A stretch of DNA of 49,292 bases from an uncultured beta proteobacterium. Lineage in GTDB: Bacteria; Pseudomonadota; Gammaproteobacteria; Burkholderiales; SG8-41. The notes below the pieces were generated by a model. That model searched no databases and had not been told where the DNA came from. It saw only the letters and a list, made by a program, of their open reading frames with translations. Positions 1 through 8,330 of the stretch are shown here, one piece after another; position 1 is the stretch's first letter; each line of letters starts with the position of its first letter. The position numbers and the translations under genes were made by a program. The stretch is taken from positions 1 through 49,292 of the forward strand of contig CAIVHG010000071.1 of assembly GCA_903905655.1 (NCBI GenBank). The letters are read 5' to 3'.

Positions 1-154
1 GAGTTGCACGCGACCGCACGCAACAAACTCAAGAGCGCGCAAAAGCGCCCTTCGATCATTGCCGCTTGCTGGATGCAGGCTACGCTCTGGTGATGTCATG
101 AATTATGGAAAGATCAATAGAAGACGCGGCTGCAAATCGCCGCGCCGCTTGCGT

Positions 155-973
155 TCAGCGGGTACTGCGCGAGGCTTGTTCGTAAAGCGGGATTACGACC
201 GGGAGTAATGCTTGTATCTCCTGGATGCGGGTGGTTTCCGCAGGGTGGGTGCTTAGGAATTCGGGCGGCCGGCTGCCCTTGCTGGCGTTGATCATCTTTT
301 GCCACAGGCTTACGCCCGCGCGGGGATCGTATCCGGCGCGGGCGGAGAGTTCCAGGCCCAGACGATCGGCTTCGGCTTCGTCGGTGCGGCTGAACTGTGT
401 TGCAACCAAGGCGTCGTAGATGCTGCCCGCGATGTCGCTTGAGCCCGCGCCCAGGCCAAGCAGAGCGGCGCCCACGCCGATCACGGTTTGCGCGGCGAGC
501 GCCTGCGAAACTTGCTCGCGGGAATGCTCGCGCAGCGCGTGCGCAATTTCATGCCCCATGACGATGGCGATTTCGGCATCGCTTAGATTGAGCTGTTTCA
601 CGATTCCCGAGTAGAAGATGATCTTGCCGCCGGGCATGCAAAAGGCATTTAACTCAGTGCTCTCGATAACGTTGACTTCCCATTTCCATCCCGGGGCATC
701 GCGCCGGAACACACTGGTTTGAGGCTCGATACGAGTTGCAATATTGCGCACGCGCTGCAAAAGCGCAGCGTCGGTATTAAGCGTGCGCTTGGACTGGGCG
801 GCGGAACTAAGGCTCGCGTAGCTTTTGGCGGCCATTTGCTCGAGTTGCTCTGAGGATACGAGCAGCAGTTGCTTGCGATTGGCGCCTACGGCGCCGCTTT
901 CGGTGGTGCTGGCGCAGCCGATGAAACACAGCGTCGCTAGTGCAATGGCGCAAAACAGGGTGGATTTCAGCAT
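155..973 (-). CDS. M48-family metalloprotease lipoprotein (LoiP/YcaL-like)
   Basis: A 272-residue protein with an N-terminal hydrophobic segment ending in FIGC at residue 20, which looks like a lipobox, so it is probably an envelope-anchored lipoprotein. The zinc motif HEIAH is visible near the middle, followed by a downstream EAEAD segment that supplies the third ligand in M48 peptidases. Length and architecture fit the short LoiP/YcaL type rather than BepA, because no TPR repeats follow the protease domain. The family degrades misfolded outer-membrane or periplasmic proteins. The start is the ATG before MLKSTLF; the Shine-Dalgarno is weak. It lies downstream of, and on the same strand as, the sigma-54 activator, with 218 bp between them. 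Family assignment is firm; the substrate is unknown. Confidence 0.88.
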   Translation of the reverse strand: MLKSTLFCAIALATLCFIGCASTTESGAVGANRKQLLLVSSEQLEQMAAKSYASLSSAAQSKRTLNTDAALLQRVRNIATRIEPQTSVFRRDAPGWKWEVNVIESTELNAFCMPGGKIIFYSGIVKQLNLSDAEIAIVMGHEIAHALREHSREQVSQALAAQTVIGVGAALLGLGAGSSDIAGSIYDALVATQFSRTDEAEADRLGLELSARAGYDPRAGVSLWQKMINASKGSRPPEFLSTHPAETTRIQEIQALLPVVIPLYEQASRSTR

Positions 974-1191
974 GTATCGTGAAAAAGCATTTGTGTGAAT
1001 TGCGTAAATTATACGCCTGCGTCCGCGCGCGGTGGGCAGGCGTGCGCAGCCGCGGACAGTATGCAGTGCAGCGGCGCCGCAGAGTTCTGGACTGGATCGG
1101 GTCTGCTGCAGGAGTTCGCCAGCGCATGCGCCGACGCAGCCGCGTTCTTCGCTGCTACGCCGGACGAATGCTGGTGGGGGAATGCGCGGGG

Positions 1192-2289
1192 TTAGGCTGC
1201 GCCGGCGCCGCTCTCGGCGCGGTATTCGTTGAGACGGTTGTAAAGGGTCTTGAGGCTGACCCCCAGAAGCTCCGCCGTCTCGCGCTTGCGTCCGCGGCAG
1301 TGCTCGAGCGTGGCGAAGATGACTTCGCGTTCGATGTTTTCAAGACGCATGCCAACGGCAAAATGCAGCATCGATGAGGCGCCGGCTGGCCGTGGTTGCG
1401 CGGAGCGTGGAATTCCGTGCGCAGCAGGGTCGAAGGTCACTTGCTCTGCGGCGAGGATGAATGCGCGCTGCACCGCATTTTTGAGTTCGCGTACGTTGCC
1501 TGGCCAGGGATGCTGAACCATGTAATCATAGGCCGCGTCGCTGAACACCTTGTTGCTTCCGGCTGCCGCGTTGAGCTGTGCCAAAAACTCTTCCGCAAGC
1601 AATCGGATGTCACCTTCGCGCGAGCGCAATGCGGGCAATGGCAACGGGAAAACCGCGAGGCGATAGAGCAAATCCTCCCGCAATAATCCTTGAGTCACCG
1701 CCTGATTGGGATCGCGATTGGTGGCTGCGATGATGCGGACGTTGACAGCGAGTTCCTGCTCGCCGCCTACGCGATAGAAACAGCCGGTCTCGAGGGCCCT
1801 CAACAATTTGATTTGCAGTTCGACAGGCATTTCCGCGATTTCGTCGAGGAACAGAGTCCCGCCGCTTGCGCGTTCGAAGCATCCGCGGTGCGAACGCACG
1901 GCGCCGGTGAACGCGCCGCGTTCATAGCCGAAGAGCTCGGCTTCGATCAGGTTGTCTGAAAATGCTCCGCAGTTGATCGCAATGAACGGACCGGTGCGGC
2001 AGGCACTGCCGTCATGAATTGCCTTGGCGGCCAGTTCCTTCCCTGTGCCGCTCTCGCCGATCAGCAGCACGCTGGCATCGGTGGGCGCAACCTTCTCGAT
2101 CATTTTGTAGACCGCGAGCATCGCAGGCGAATTACCATACATGCTTCCTAACTGCGCGCTTTCAGGTGTATGTGATGCAGATGCTGGAGTGCGGTCTGCA
2201 TTGGGAGCATCAACCGTGAATAGCCGCGCTTTGACAAAGGCGTCTTCGCAGCGTGCGTTAACGTTCAAGACTTGTGCTTCGGTATTCAT
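1192..2289 (-). CDS. Sigma-54-dependent transcriptional activator without a receiver domain
   Basis: A 365-residue NtrC-like enhancer-binding protein. About 50 non-conserved residues precede a complete AAA+ domain with Walker A GESGTGKE, the sigma-54 contact loop GAFTGA and Walker B LFLDEIAEMP. A Fis-type helix-turn-helix (RETAELLGVSLKTLYNRL) closes the protein. It lacks a receiver, PAS or GAF sensor domain, so control probably comes from a partner protein, from expression level, or from the short N-terminus. The start at 2289 is preferred because GAGG lies seven bases upstream; an in-frame ATG at 2301 has no such site. A single-domain receiver gene lies just upstream on the same strand and is a candidate partner. 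Targets are unknown. Confidence 0.9.
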   Translation of the reverse strand: MNTEAQVLNVNARCEDAFVKARLFTVDAPNADRTPASASHTPESAQLGSMYGNSPAMLAVYKMIEKVAPTDASVLLIGESGTGKELAAKAIHDGSACRTGPFIAINCGAFSDNLIEAELFGYERGAFTGAVRSHRGCFERASGGTLFLDEIAEMPVELQIKLLRALETGCFYRVGGEQELAVNVRIIAATNRDPNQAVTQGLLREDLLYRLAVFPLPLPALRSREGDIRLLAEEFLAQLNAAAGSNKVFSDAAYDYMVQHPWPGNVRELKNAVQRAFILAAEQVTFDPAAHGIPRSAQPRPAGASSMLHFAVGMRLENIEREVIFATLEHCRGRKRETAELLGVSLKTLYNRLNEYRAESGAGAA

Positions 2290-2618
2290 TGTTGACCTCA
2301 CGAGAAAATGCGGTAACCTTTCTAAAAGCCATGTGTAAAAGCCACACGGCTTCCAAGGTGATGACCATCCTACTTAGGTTTAGTGATGGGAAAAATCAGT
2401 GAATTGCGCACTCGTGCGTAGGCGAACTCCTACATTGGCGACATATTGAGCAGGAATTGGCAGTCTTGGCGAACTAGCCCCGGGTTTGCGGGGGTAGACG
2501 GTATGCGTGCGCGGTGGTGGTACGGGGCCGCAGGACTTCAGTAGCTCAGTGCAAAGTCAGTGAAATGTTCAAGTCAGCTGAGGGCGTCTCACGTGGTGGA
2601 CATGCCTAGCGTGCTGCA
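2290..2618. other. 329-bp intergenic region with one inverted repeat
   Basis: The stretch between the receiver gene stop and the activator start has no convincing coding sequence. It is the likely promoter region of the activator. It holds a GTAGG-N6-CCTAC inverted repeat, listed separately. I looked for a -24/-12 sigma-54 promoter; the TGGC elements present do not have the right spacing to a GC doublet. Confidence 0.6.
2418..2433. promoter_or_regulatory. Inverted repeat GTAGG-N6-CCTAC, possible operator
   Basis: Perfect 5-bp arms GTAGG and CCTAC flank the spacer CGAACT, upstream of the sigma-54 activator. The geometry suits a dimeric helix-turn-helix regulator. No second copy was noticed in the window, and which protein binds is unknown. 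Confidence 0.35.
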
Positions 2619-3020
2619 TCACGCGGTTGCCGCGCCCTGCTTTCTTTCCAGGAGATCGCTCAGGACATCCTTAATGCGACCGAACTCCTGAGCCTTGTCG
2701 AAGAAATGATCCGCGCCGAGCTGCATGCTGCGTGTGCGATACAGCGGGATTGCATAGTTGGTATATACGATCACCACGGTATTCGGTTTCCGATGGCGGA
2801 TGAGATTGCGCAGCACGCCGAGTCCCGTGCCCTGCAGCAATTGCAGATCCAGAATCAGGACGTCCCATGCATTTTCCTGCAACGCAATATCTGCGGCAGC
2901 TTCTGTTTCGGCGTGGCCTGCAATCTCGATGTCATCCCATGCGACGAGCATCTCTGATAAACGCTCCCGCAGGATGGGGGAGTCCTCTACTAGAAAAATT
3001 CGAAGTGGTGCGCTAGTCAT
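2619..3020 (-). CDS. Stand-alone response-regulator receiver protein
   Basis: About 133 residues forming a single CheY-like receiver. The acidic pair is in VEDSP (residues 12-13), the phospho-acceptor Asp is residue 58 in LILDLQL, the conserved Thr is residue 87, and Lys109 in FFDKAQ completes the site. No output domain follows. The ATG at 3020 is chosen because GGGG lies upstream at a suitable distance and it begins just before the conserved beta-1 strand; upstream in-frame ATGs at 3035 and 3068 are possible. Its nearest same-strand neighbour is the sensorless sigma-54 activator, so a partnership with an unlinked kinase and that activator is plausible but not shown. Confidence 0.85.
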   Translation of the reverse strand: MTSAPLRIFLVEDSPILRERLSEMLVAWDDIEIAGHAETEAAADIALQENAWDVLILDLQLLQGTGLGVLRNLIRHRKPNTVVIVYTNYAIPLYRTRSMQLGADHFFDKAQEFGRIKDVLSDLLERKQGAATA

Positions 3021-3404
3021 ATGAGTTCGCCCCATGCGGTCTGCGGCATTGTCCAATATGGTTTCCATGCCGTGCAGCCGAAAGCAGAAATCGCGCCATC
3101 CCGGTCAAGCCAGACGGAGATTGCAGTCCATGAGGTTATCGGCAATTTTGCGGGAAAATATTGCGGCAATAACGTGGCGATTCCAATTCCGACAATATCT
3201 GCAATTCCAAGTATCCGCGAACTTCTTACATCTGCGCGGGAAAGCTTACATCAATCTCAGAGCCTTGGAAATCGGGATTGATCTCTTAAAATCAGGTCGA
3301 TTTTCATCGGCAGTTCTGGATTTTGTATGGGGCGGGCGTTGCAGGTGATCTTTGCAATGATGTTCAAGTGCCCGATGGGGGCGTCTCGGGCAGCGCAGGA
3401 AGTC
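3021..3404. other. 384-bp non-coding stretch between receiver gene and sensor kinase
   Basis: This contains no supported gene. It lies downstream of the sensor kinase and upstream of the receiver gene, both on the minus strand, so it should carry the receiver promoter and the kinase transcript end. It is more AT-rich than its surroundings near 3150-3320. I see no strong hairpin followed by a T-run. Confidence 0.5.
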
Positions 3405-4859
3405 TTACGCCTGTGGGGGGCTATGCGCTGACGACGTCGAGCTAACGGTAGCGCATTTTGGAAATGTGATTACCACGAGCGTGCCGGTGCCGTTCGTACC
3501 CGGTCCTAAGGAGATTTCAGCATTATGGCTCTGTGCAATCTCGCGCACGATGGCGAGTCCCAATCCGCAGCCATCAGCGCCGCTGCCGAGGACGCGATGG
3601 AAGCGCTCGAATACGCGTTCGCGTTCCGCGATTGGTATGCCTGGCCCATTGTCGACCACACTCAACAGCACTTTATCGCCCTCGACGCTGACGCGCGTGG
3701 TGACGATTCCGCCGAGTTGGGTGTAGCGAATCGAGTTGTCGAGCAGATTGCGCAGCATTTCCTTGATGAATACGGAATCGCCTTCGATCTCCGCTGCCTG
3801 TTCTGCGGCGTCGAAGCCCAGATCGATGCTGCGTTCCAGAGCACGTGGCACCCACTCCATAGTGGTTTCGCGTGCAAGCTGAGTGAGGTCCACAGACTGC
3901 AGAGCAAGTGGACGGGCGGCATCCGGTTCGGCGCGCGCGAGAGACAACAGCTGATTGACGAGGTGAGTGGTTTGTCCGGTCGCGGTATTGAGTTGCTGCA
4001 AGGTAAGACGCACCTCCGTGAACTCCTTTTGCCGTAGCGCAAGTTCGGTCTGAGTCTTGAGGCCAGCGAGCGGAGTGCGCAATTGATGCGCCGCATCTGC
4101 GATAAACCGCTGGCGAGCTTCAAGCGCCCCGCTCAGGCGCGCCAGCAGTTCATTCATCGCGTGTATGAGTGAGCGTACCTCATCGGGTGCATTTTGCTCG
4201 GGAAGCGCGCTCAAATCACGGTGCGAGCGGCGGCTGATTTCCTGTTCCAGGACGGCGAGCGGCCGCAAGCCGCGTTCGATTCCATACCAAACGAGCAGGC
4301 CGACCAGCAGCAGCAGCAGCAGTTCCGGCAGCAGCATGGTCACCAAAATCTCGGTTGCCAGCCCGCGGCGCTTATTCAGCGTTTCACCGACCTCGACGAG
4401 GATCGGCTCCATCTTTGGATCGCCCTTTACGGTAGTGTACATTGCCGCAATCCGTACCGGACTGCCCAGGTAATGGCCGTCATAGTAGATCGGCTTGCCG
4501 AGCGTGCCCCGTTCAGGTGGAGGGGGCAGACCCTGGTGTCCAGCCACATGCTGGCCGCGCGAGTCGCTGACCAGATAGTAGACGCGGTCGTTCTTGTCCG
4601 ATTCCAGCATATCGAGCGCGGCGGGCGGCAGGTTGACCTGCAGCTGACCGTTGGCTACGTCGATTTGCCGGCTGATGTCGAGGGCGGAATCGTAGAGCGA
4701 GTAATCGTAGGCAAGGGTTGCAAAATTAAACGCGTAATAATAGGCGACGATCGAACTCACGAGCATTAGCAGGACGATTGGCGCAAGCAGCGACATCATC
4801 AACTGGTAGCGCAGGCCCTTCTTGCGCGCCGTAGCCCCTGCCAGGGCATGGAGATTCAT
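3405..4859 (-). CDS. Sensor histidine kinase, TctE/QseC-like, of the metal-efflux two-component system
   Basis: A 484-residue membrane kinase. Residues 21-42 form TM1, residues about 43-165 a periplasmic sensor (2CSK_N-like), and residues about 170-192 TM2, followed by HAMP. The H-box AAHQLRTPLAGLK has phospho-acceptor His258. The ATP-binding domain shows the N-box LLDNSIRYT, G1 VVDNGPGIP and G2 GLGLAIVREIA. The start is the ATG before MNLHALAG, whose ATGA overlaps the stop of the upstream response regulator, as expected for coupled translation. The frame is open for another ~190 codons upstream, but that stretch is antisense-frame noise inside the regulator gene. Divergence from a czcCBA-type operon suggests it senses periplasmic metal; the ligand is unknown. 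Confidence 0.92.
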   Translation of the reverse strand: MNLHALAGATARKKGLRYQLMMSLLAPIVLLMLVSSIVAYYYAFNFATLAYDYSLYDSALDISRQIDVANGQLQVNLPPAALDMLESDKNDRVYYLVSDSRGQHVAGHQGLPPPPERGTLGKPIYYDGHYLGSPVRIAAMYTTVKGDPKMEPILVEVGETLNKRRGLATEILVTMLLPELLLLLLVGLLVWYGIERGLRPLAVLEQEISRRSHRDLSALPEQNAPDEVRSLIHAMNELLARLSGALEARQRFIADAAHQLRTPLAGLKTQTELALRQKEFTEVRLTLQQLNTATGQTTHLVNQLLSLARAEPDAARPLALQSVDLTQLARETTMEWVPRALERSIDLGFDAAEQAAEIEGDSVFIKEMLRNLLDNSIRYTQLGGIVTTRVSVEGDKVLLSVVDNGPGIPIAERERVFERFHRVLGSGADGCGLGLAIVREIAQSHNAEISLGPGTNGTGTLVVITFPKCATVSSTSSAHSPPQA

Positions 4860-5551
4860 GCGTCCTTTTCCAGCAGGTAGCCCAGGCCGCGGATGGTGCG
4901 TATGACGACACCTGCGGTTTCCAGCTTCTTGCGCAGGCGATGAACATAGACTTCGATTGCGTTGCTGCCCACTTCCCCTTCCCAACCGTAGAGCTGTTCT
5001 GCGAGCTGCTCCTTGTTGACCACGCGCCCGCTCCGCAACATCAGTACCTCCAGGACCCCCAGCTCGCGTGCTGACAACTCGAGGGGTTCGCCGGCGAGCA
5101 TTGCACGCCGGCCTGCCATGTCTAGCGTAAGCGGGCCGTGGTTTAGCACCGATGCGCCACCAGACTGGCCGCGTCGTATCAACGATCGCACTCGCGCTTC
5201 GAGTTCGGGCAGGTCGAAAGGCTTGGTAAGATAATCGTCGCCGCCCAGATCCAGTCCTCTGACGCGATCTGCCAATGCATCGCGCGCGCTGAGGATTAGT
5301 ACCGGGACCGTGCCGCCCCGGCGGCGCAGCCGCCGCAAGACCTCGAACCCTTCCAGCTTGGGCAGGCCCAGGTCCAGGATCAGCAGGTCGTAGTGCTGCG
5401 CGCTTAGCATATGGTCGGCCTGTTCGCCGTCGTATGCGCAATCGACCGCATAATCTGCCTGCCGCAGGGATCGCGTGAGCCCGTCTGCGAGTACTGGATC
5501 ATCTTCTGCAATTAGGATGCGCATGATTAAAGTTGCCGGTGGGATGTTCAA
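4856..5551 (-). CDS. OmpR-family response regulator, partner of the adjacent kinase
   Basis: A 231-residue regulator with an N-terminal receiver (acidic pair in IAEDDP, phospho-acceptor in LLILDLGLP, Lys in YLTKPFDLPEL) and a C-terminal winged helix (YVHRLRKKLE, IRTIRGLGYLLE). It overlaps the kinase start by four bases and is first in the pair. It faces the metal-efflux operon across about 226 bp that carry repeats of the kind such regulators bind, so activation of that operon is the natural inference. It resembles the CzcR/CopR/QseB type, but sequence alone does not say which metal triggers it. Confidence 0.93.
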   Translation of the reverse strand: MNIPPATLIMRILIAEDDPVLADGLTRSLRQADYAVDCAYDGEQADHMLSAQHYDLLILDLGLPKLEGFEVLRRLRRRGGTVPVLILSARDALADRVRGLDLGGDDYLTKPFDLPELEARVRSLIRRGQSGGASVLNHGPLTLDMAGRRAMLAGEPLELSARELGVLEVLMLRSGRVVNKEQLAEQLYGWEGEVGSNAIEVYVHRLRKKLETAGVVIRTIRGLGYLLEKDA

Positions 5552-5649
5552 ATCCTAGATGCTTGCTGCGCAGCGCGCAACCTAAAATGCGCAGCATTTG
5601 GCAGGCGCCGCATGCAGCCCGAGGTGCGCCCGGACGCAGATCGCGTGGA

Positions 5650-5681
5650 CTGTAAGATTTGAGTAAGCAATCAACTGTAAG
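5650..5681 (+). promoter_or_regulatory. Direct repeats CTGTAAG / GAGTAAG / CTGTAAG
   Basis: CTGTAAG (5650), GAGTAAG (5661) and CTGTAAG (5675) lie in the divergent region. The first two are 11 bp apart, about one helical turn, as in tandem half-sites for OmpR-family regulators; the third is 14 bp further on. They may be the binding site of the adjacent response regulator. This is inference from spacing and context. Confidence 0.4.
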
Positions 5682-5690
5682 CTAGTAGGT

Positions 5691-5723
5691 GAGCAATTAT
5701 TGCTCTAAGGTGGCAATCGTTGC
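5691..5723 (+). promoter_or_regulatory. Paired GCAA-N3-TTGC palindromes upstream of the efflux operon
   Basis: Two palindromes of the same type stand exactly 20 bp apart. GCAA-TTA-TTGC at 5693-5703 is extended to GAGCAA/TTGCTC by flanking bases, and GCAA-TCG-TTGC lies at 5713-5723. They are between the response-regulator gene and czcC. Two helical turns between copies suggests cooperative binding by a dimeric regulator. No such regulator gene is adjacent apart from the two-component pair. Confidence 0.4.
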
Positions 5724-5777
5724 TATTCTGTCACCCGCGCCGCTGGCGTGTCACGGTTCCAGACGATTATTTCGAAC

Positions 5778-7094
5778 ATGTCCCTACGTACATACACTCT
5801 AGCCTGTGCACTGTTTGTGGCTGGCCTATCTCCGCTATGCACCGTCGCCCAGCCGGCGCCGGCCACTGCACCCGCGCGTTTGGAGCAGCTTACGCTTCAT
5901 CAGGCGGAGTTGCTGTTTGCGGCGCGAAATCGCGAGGTCCTGTTTGCACAGCGCGGCGTTGAGAGCGCCGAAGCGGCGCTGCTTGGGGCGGCGGCGCGCC
6001 CCAATCCCAATCTTTATGTGAACGCAACCCAAATCGGCAACCAGTATCCCCAGGGCTACGATTCCGGACGTCTGGACCGCCGTGCCGATACCACGATCGG
6101 CATTAGCCAAATGTTTGAGCGTGGCGGCAAGCGCGAGTTGCGCATGGCGGCTGCCGATCGTAATCTCGCGGCGAGTCGCGGCGATTATGCCGATACGCGT
6201 CGTTTGCAGAAGGTGGCGCTGCATGCGGCTTATTACGATTTGTTGGCCGCGCAGGAGCGGGTGCGCACAGCGAGCGAGACCGCCGGACTGTTCCAAAAGA
6301 CGGTGGATGCTGCCCAGCTCAGGCTCAAGGCAGGCGACATCGCTAGCGCCGACGTAGCGCGCATTCAGGTTGACGCGCTGCGCGCGCAAAACGACGCGCG
6401 CCTAGCGCAGGCAGACCAGCAAAGAGCACAAACCGCGCTCGCATATATCATGGGCGCGGAACGCGATGCTGCTCGCATTCATGTCAGCGAAGGTTGGCCC
6501 GATGTCTCGGCCATTGCCTCAGGTTTTGACATTGATGCCGGGTTAAGCGGACGCGGCGACGTCCAGGCGGCGCAGGCGCGGGTCGAGGCGGCCGAGAAGA
6601 GTCTGGAGCTTGCACGCGCACTGCGCACCCGCGACGTGACTGCTATGGTCCAGTTCGACCGCACGCCCTGGAATCCGCTGGCCAACCCGACCTCTGCTAA
6701 CACTGTGGGCGTCGGCATTAGCATCCCGCTGTTCACGAATTATTATTTTGCAGGGGAGATTCGCGGCGCCGAAGTTGATCTGCAGGCGGCACGCGAAAAT
6801 CTGGAACGGGTGCGTGCGCTTGCACGTGGCGAGATTGCATCTGCTCGCGCTGCTCTCGATGGTTCAGCGGAACGCGTGCGGCGATTCCGGGAATCGCTGC
6901 TAGGACAGGCACAGAAGGCGGCGGATGCCGCCGAGTATGCATATAGCCACGGCGCACTCGGCGTCATGGATCTCCTGGATGCACGGCGCCAACTCTATGC
7001 AACACAACTCGAGGCGTCCAGCACCCAAGCGGATTACGCGAAAGCGCTGGCTGCCTGGCAGGCCGCTATCGCGCCTGCAGAATTGAATCCGTAG
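5778..7094 (+). CDS. czcC: Outer-membrane efflux protein, CzcC-like (TolC family)
   Basis: A 438-residue TolC-family protein with a signal peptide (SLRTYTLACALFVAGL). Two duplicated long helical halves follow, rich in A/E/R/Q heptads. It is the outer-membrane channel of the tripartite RND pump encoded next to it. The ATG at 5778 starts the signal peptide directly; an in-frame ATG ten codons earlier would add a non-hydrophobic leader. It is first in a three-gene operon, 76 bp before the adaptor. The family symbol reflects operon type, not proven metal specificity. Confidence 0.9.
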   Translation: MSLRTYTLACALFVAGLSPLCTVAQPAPATAPARLEQLTLHQAELLFAARNREVLFAQRGVESAEAALLGAAARPNPNLYVNATQIGNQYPQGYDSGRLDRRADTTIGISQMFERGGKRELRMAAADRNLAASRGDYADTRRLQKVALHAAYYDLLAAQERVRTASETAGLFQKTVDAAQLRLKAGDIASADVARIQVDALRAQNDARLAQADQQRAQTALAYIMGAERDAARIHVSEGWPDVSAIASGFDIDAGLSGRGDVQAAQARVEAAEKSLELARALRTRDVTAMVQFDRTPWNPLANPTSANTVGVGISIPLFTNYYFAGEIRGAEVDLQAARENLERVRALARGEIASARAALDGSAERVRRFRESLLGQAQKAADAAEYAYSHGALGVMDLLDARRQLYATQLEASSTQADYAKALAAWQAAIAPAELNP

Positions 7095-7170
7095 AGCTGA
7101 TTCTGCGGCGGATTAACAGAACGGTCAGATGTAGATTGCTGACCCGTATCAGCTAAGGGAAAAGACTCGC

Positions 7171-8304
7171 ATGCGATACCGCTCATACGCCGTAGCATTG
7201 GCAATCTTAGTGCTCGCTGGGTGCGGCGAGCGCGCCAAGGACAACCCTGTGGCACAGCCCAAGGTCGAGGGCGAGGCAGTGATATTTCAGCCAGGCAGCC
7301 CGCAGCTTGCGGCCCTGGTTTCGGAGCCTGTGACCGAACGTGCCGCTGCACCCAGCATCCTGAATGGCAGGCTGAGCTGGGACGAAGACCGCACGGTGCG
7401 CGTGTATACGCCGCTTACGGGGCGCGTAAACCGCATACTGGCACAGGCGGGAGAACGCGTGAAGCAAGGCCAGACGCTGGCCGTCGTCGCCTCGCCGGAT
7501 CTGGGGCAGGCGCAGGCTGACGCCCGCCGCGCCGCTGGCGATTACGCGCTCGCCAAGCAAACCCTTGCGCGGGTCAAAGATCTTCAGGAGCACGGCGTGG
7601 TGGCGGCCAAAGAGGTCGACAGCGCGGCCGCGGATCACGCGCGCGCTGAATCGGAACTCAAGCGCACGCAGGAACGGCTCAAGCTCTATAGCGGTGGGGC
7701 AGAGATCGATCAGACGTACGCGCTCAAGAGCCCTTTGGGCGGAGTCATCGTCGAAAAGAATATCAACCCTGGCCAGGAACTGCGGCCGGACCAGATGGGC
7801 GCCGGCGTTCCGGCCCTGTTCGTGATCACCGATCCCGCGTACCTATGGGCCCTGCTCGATGCTAGCGAGAAGGACCTGCCCCGTCTAAAGGTGGGCAAGC
7901 TGATCAAAGTCCGCGTCGCGGCGTATCCCGAGCGGACTTTCGACGCGCGGGTGACCGCAATTGCCGATTTTTTTGATCCCACGACGCGCACGATCAAGGT
8001 GCGCGCCACGCTCAGCAATGCCGAACGCATGCTCAAGGGCGAAATGTTCGTAACCGCGACCATCGGCGCTGAAAGCGGTCCCGTGAAACAGGTGTCGACG
8101 CGCGCGGTATTCTTTCAGGGGGGCAGCAATTTCGTGTTCGTCGATGCCGGCAATGGACGCTTCGTGCGCCGCCGAGTGCAGATCGGCGAATCCGGCGATG
8201 GCGCTACCACTGTCCTCGACGGGCTCGCAATGGGGGACAAGGTCGTGAGCGATGGCGCACTGCTGCTTCAGCAATTGCTGCAGCCGCGGCGCGTGGTCAA
8301 TTAG
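7171..8304 (+). CDS. czcB: Periplasmic adaptor (membrane-fusion) lipoprotein, CzcB-like
   Basis: A 377-residue adaptor with a lipoprotein signal (AILVLAGC, Cys at about residue 18). A split lipoyl/barrel-sandwich domain (GRVNRILAQAGERVKQGQ and later SPLGGVIVEKNINPGQ) brackets an alpha-hairpin. Beta-barrel and membrane-proximal domains follow, ending GDKVVSDGALLLQQLL. It links the inner-membrane RND pump to the outer-membrane channel. A good Shine-Dalgarno (AAGGGAAAA) precedes the ATG. No His-rich or Met-rich metal-binding extension is visible at either end. It ends 26 bp before the pump gene. Confidence 0.92.
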   Translation: MRYRSYAVALAILVLAGCGERAKDNPVAQPKVEGEAVIFQPGSPQLAALVSEPVTERAAAPSILNGRLSWDEDRTVRVYTPLTGRVNRILAQAGERVKQGQTLAVVASPDLGQAQADARRAAGDYALAKQTLARVKDLQEHGVVAAKEVDSAAADHARAESELKRTQERLKLYSGGAEIDQTYALKSPLGGVIVEKNINPGQELRPDQMGAGVPALFVITDPAYLWALLDASEKDLPRLKVGKLIKVRVAAYPERTFDARVTAIADFFDPTTRTIKVRATLSNAERMLKGEMFVTATIGAESGPVKQVSTRAVFFQGGSNFVFVDAGNGRFVRRRVQIGESGDGATTVLDGLAMGDKVVSDGALLLQQLLQPRRVVN

Positions 8305-8330
8305 TTCTTGTATAGCTGGCGGCCACGCTC

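Noticed and set aside
1-154. Short open frames at the left edge, including a possible minus-strand start MIEGRFCALLSLLRAV and a plus-strand tail ending at 93
   Set aside because: Too little sequence and no clear ribosome site or family to decide between them.
2425-2475. TGGC elements as a -24/-12 sigma-54 promoter
   Set aside because: No GC doublet at the required spacing.
4860-5441. Kinase reading frame open for about 190 more codons upstream of MNLHALAG
   Set aside because: It runs inside the response-regulator gene in another frame, is Arg/Pro-rich and unlike any kinase; the ATGA overlap gives the natural start.
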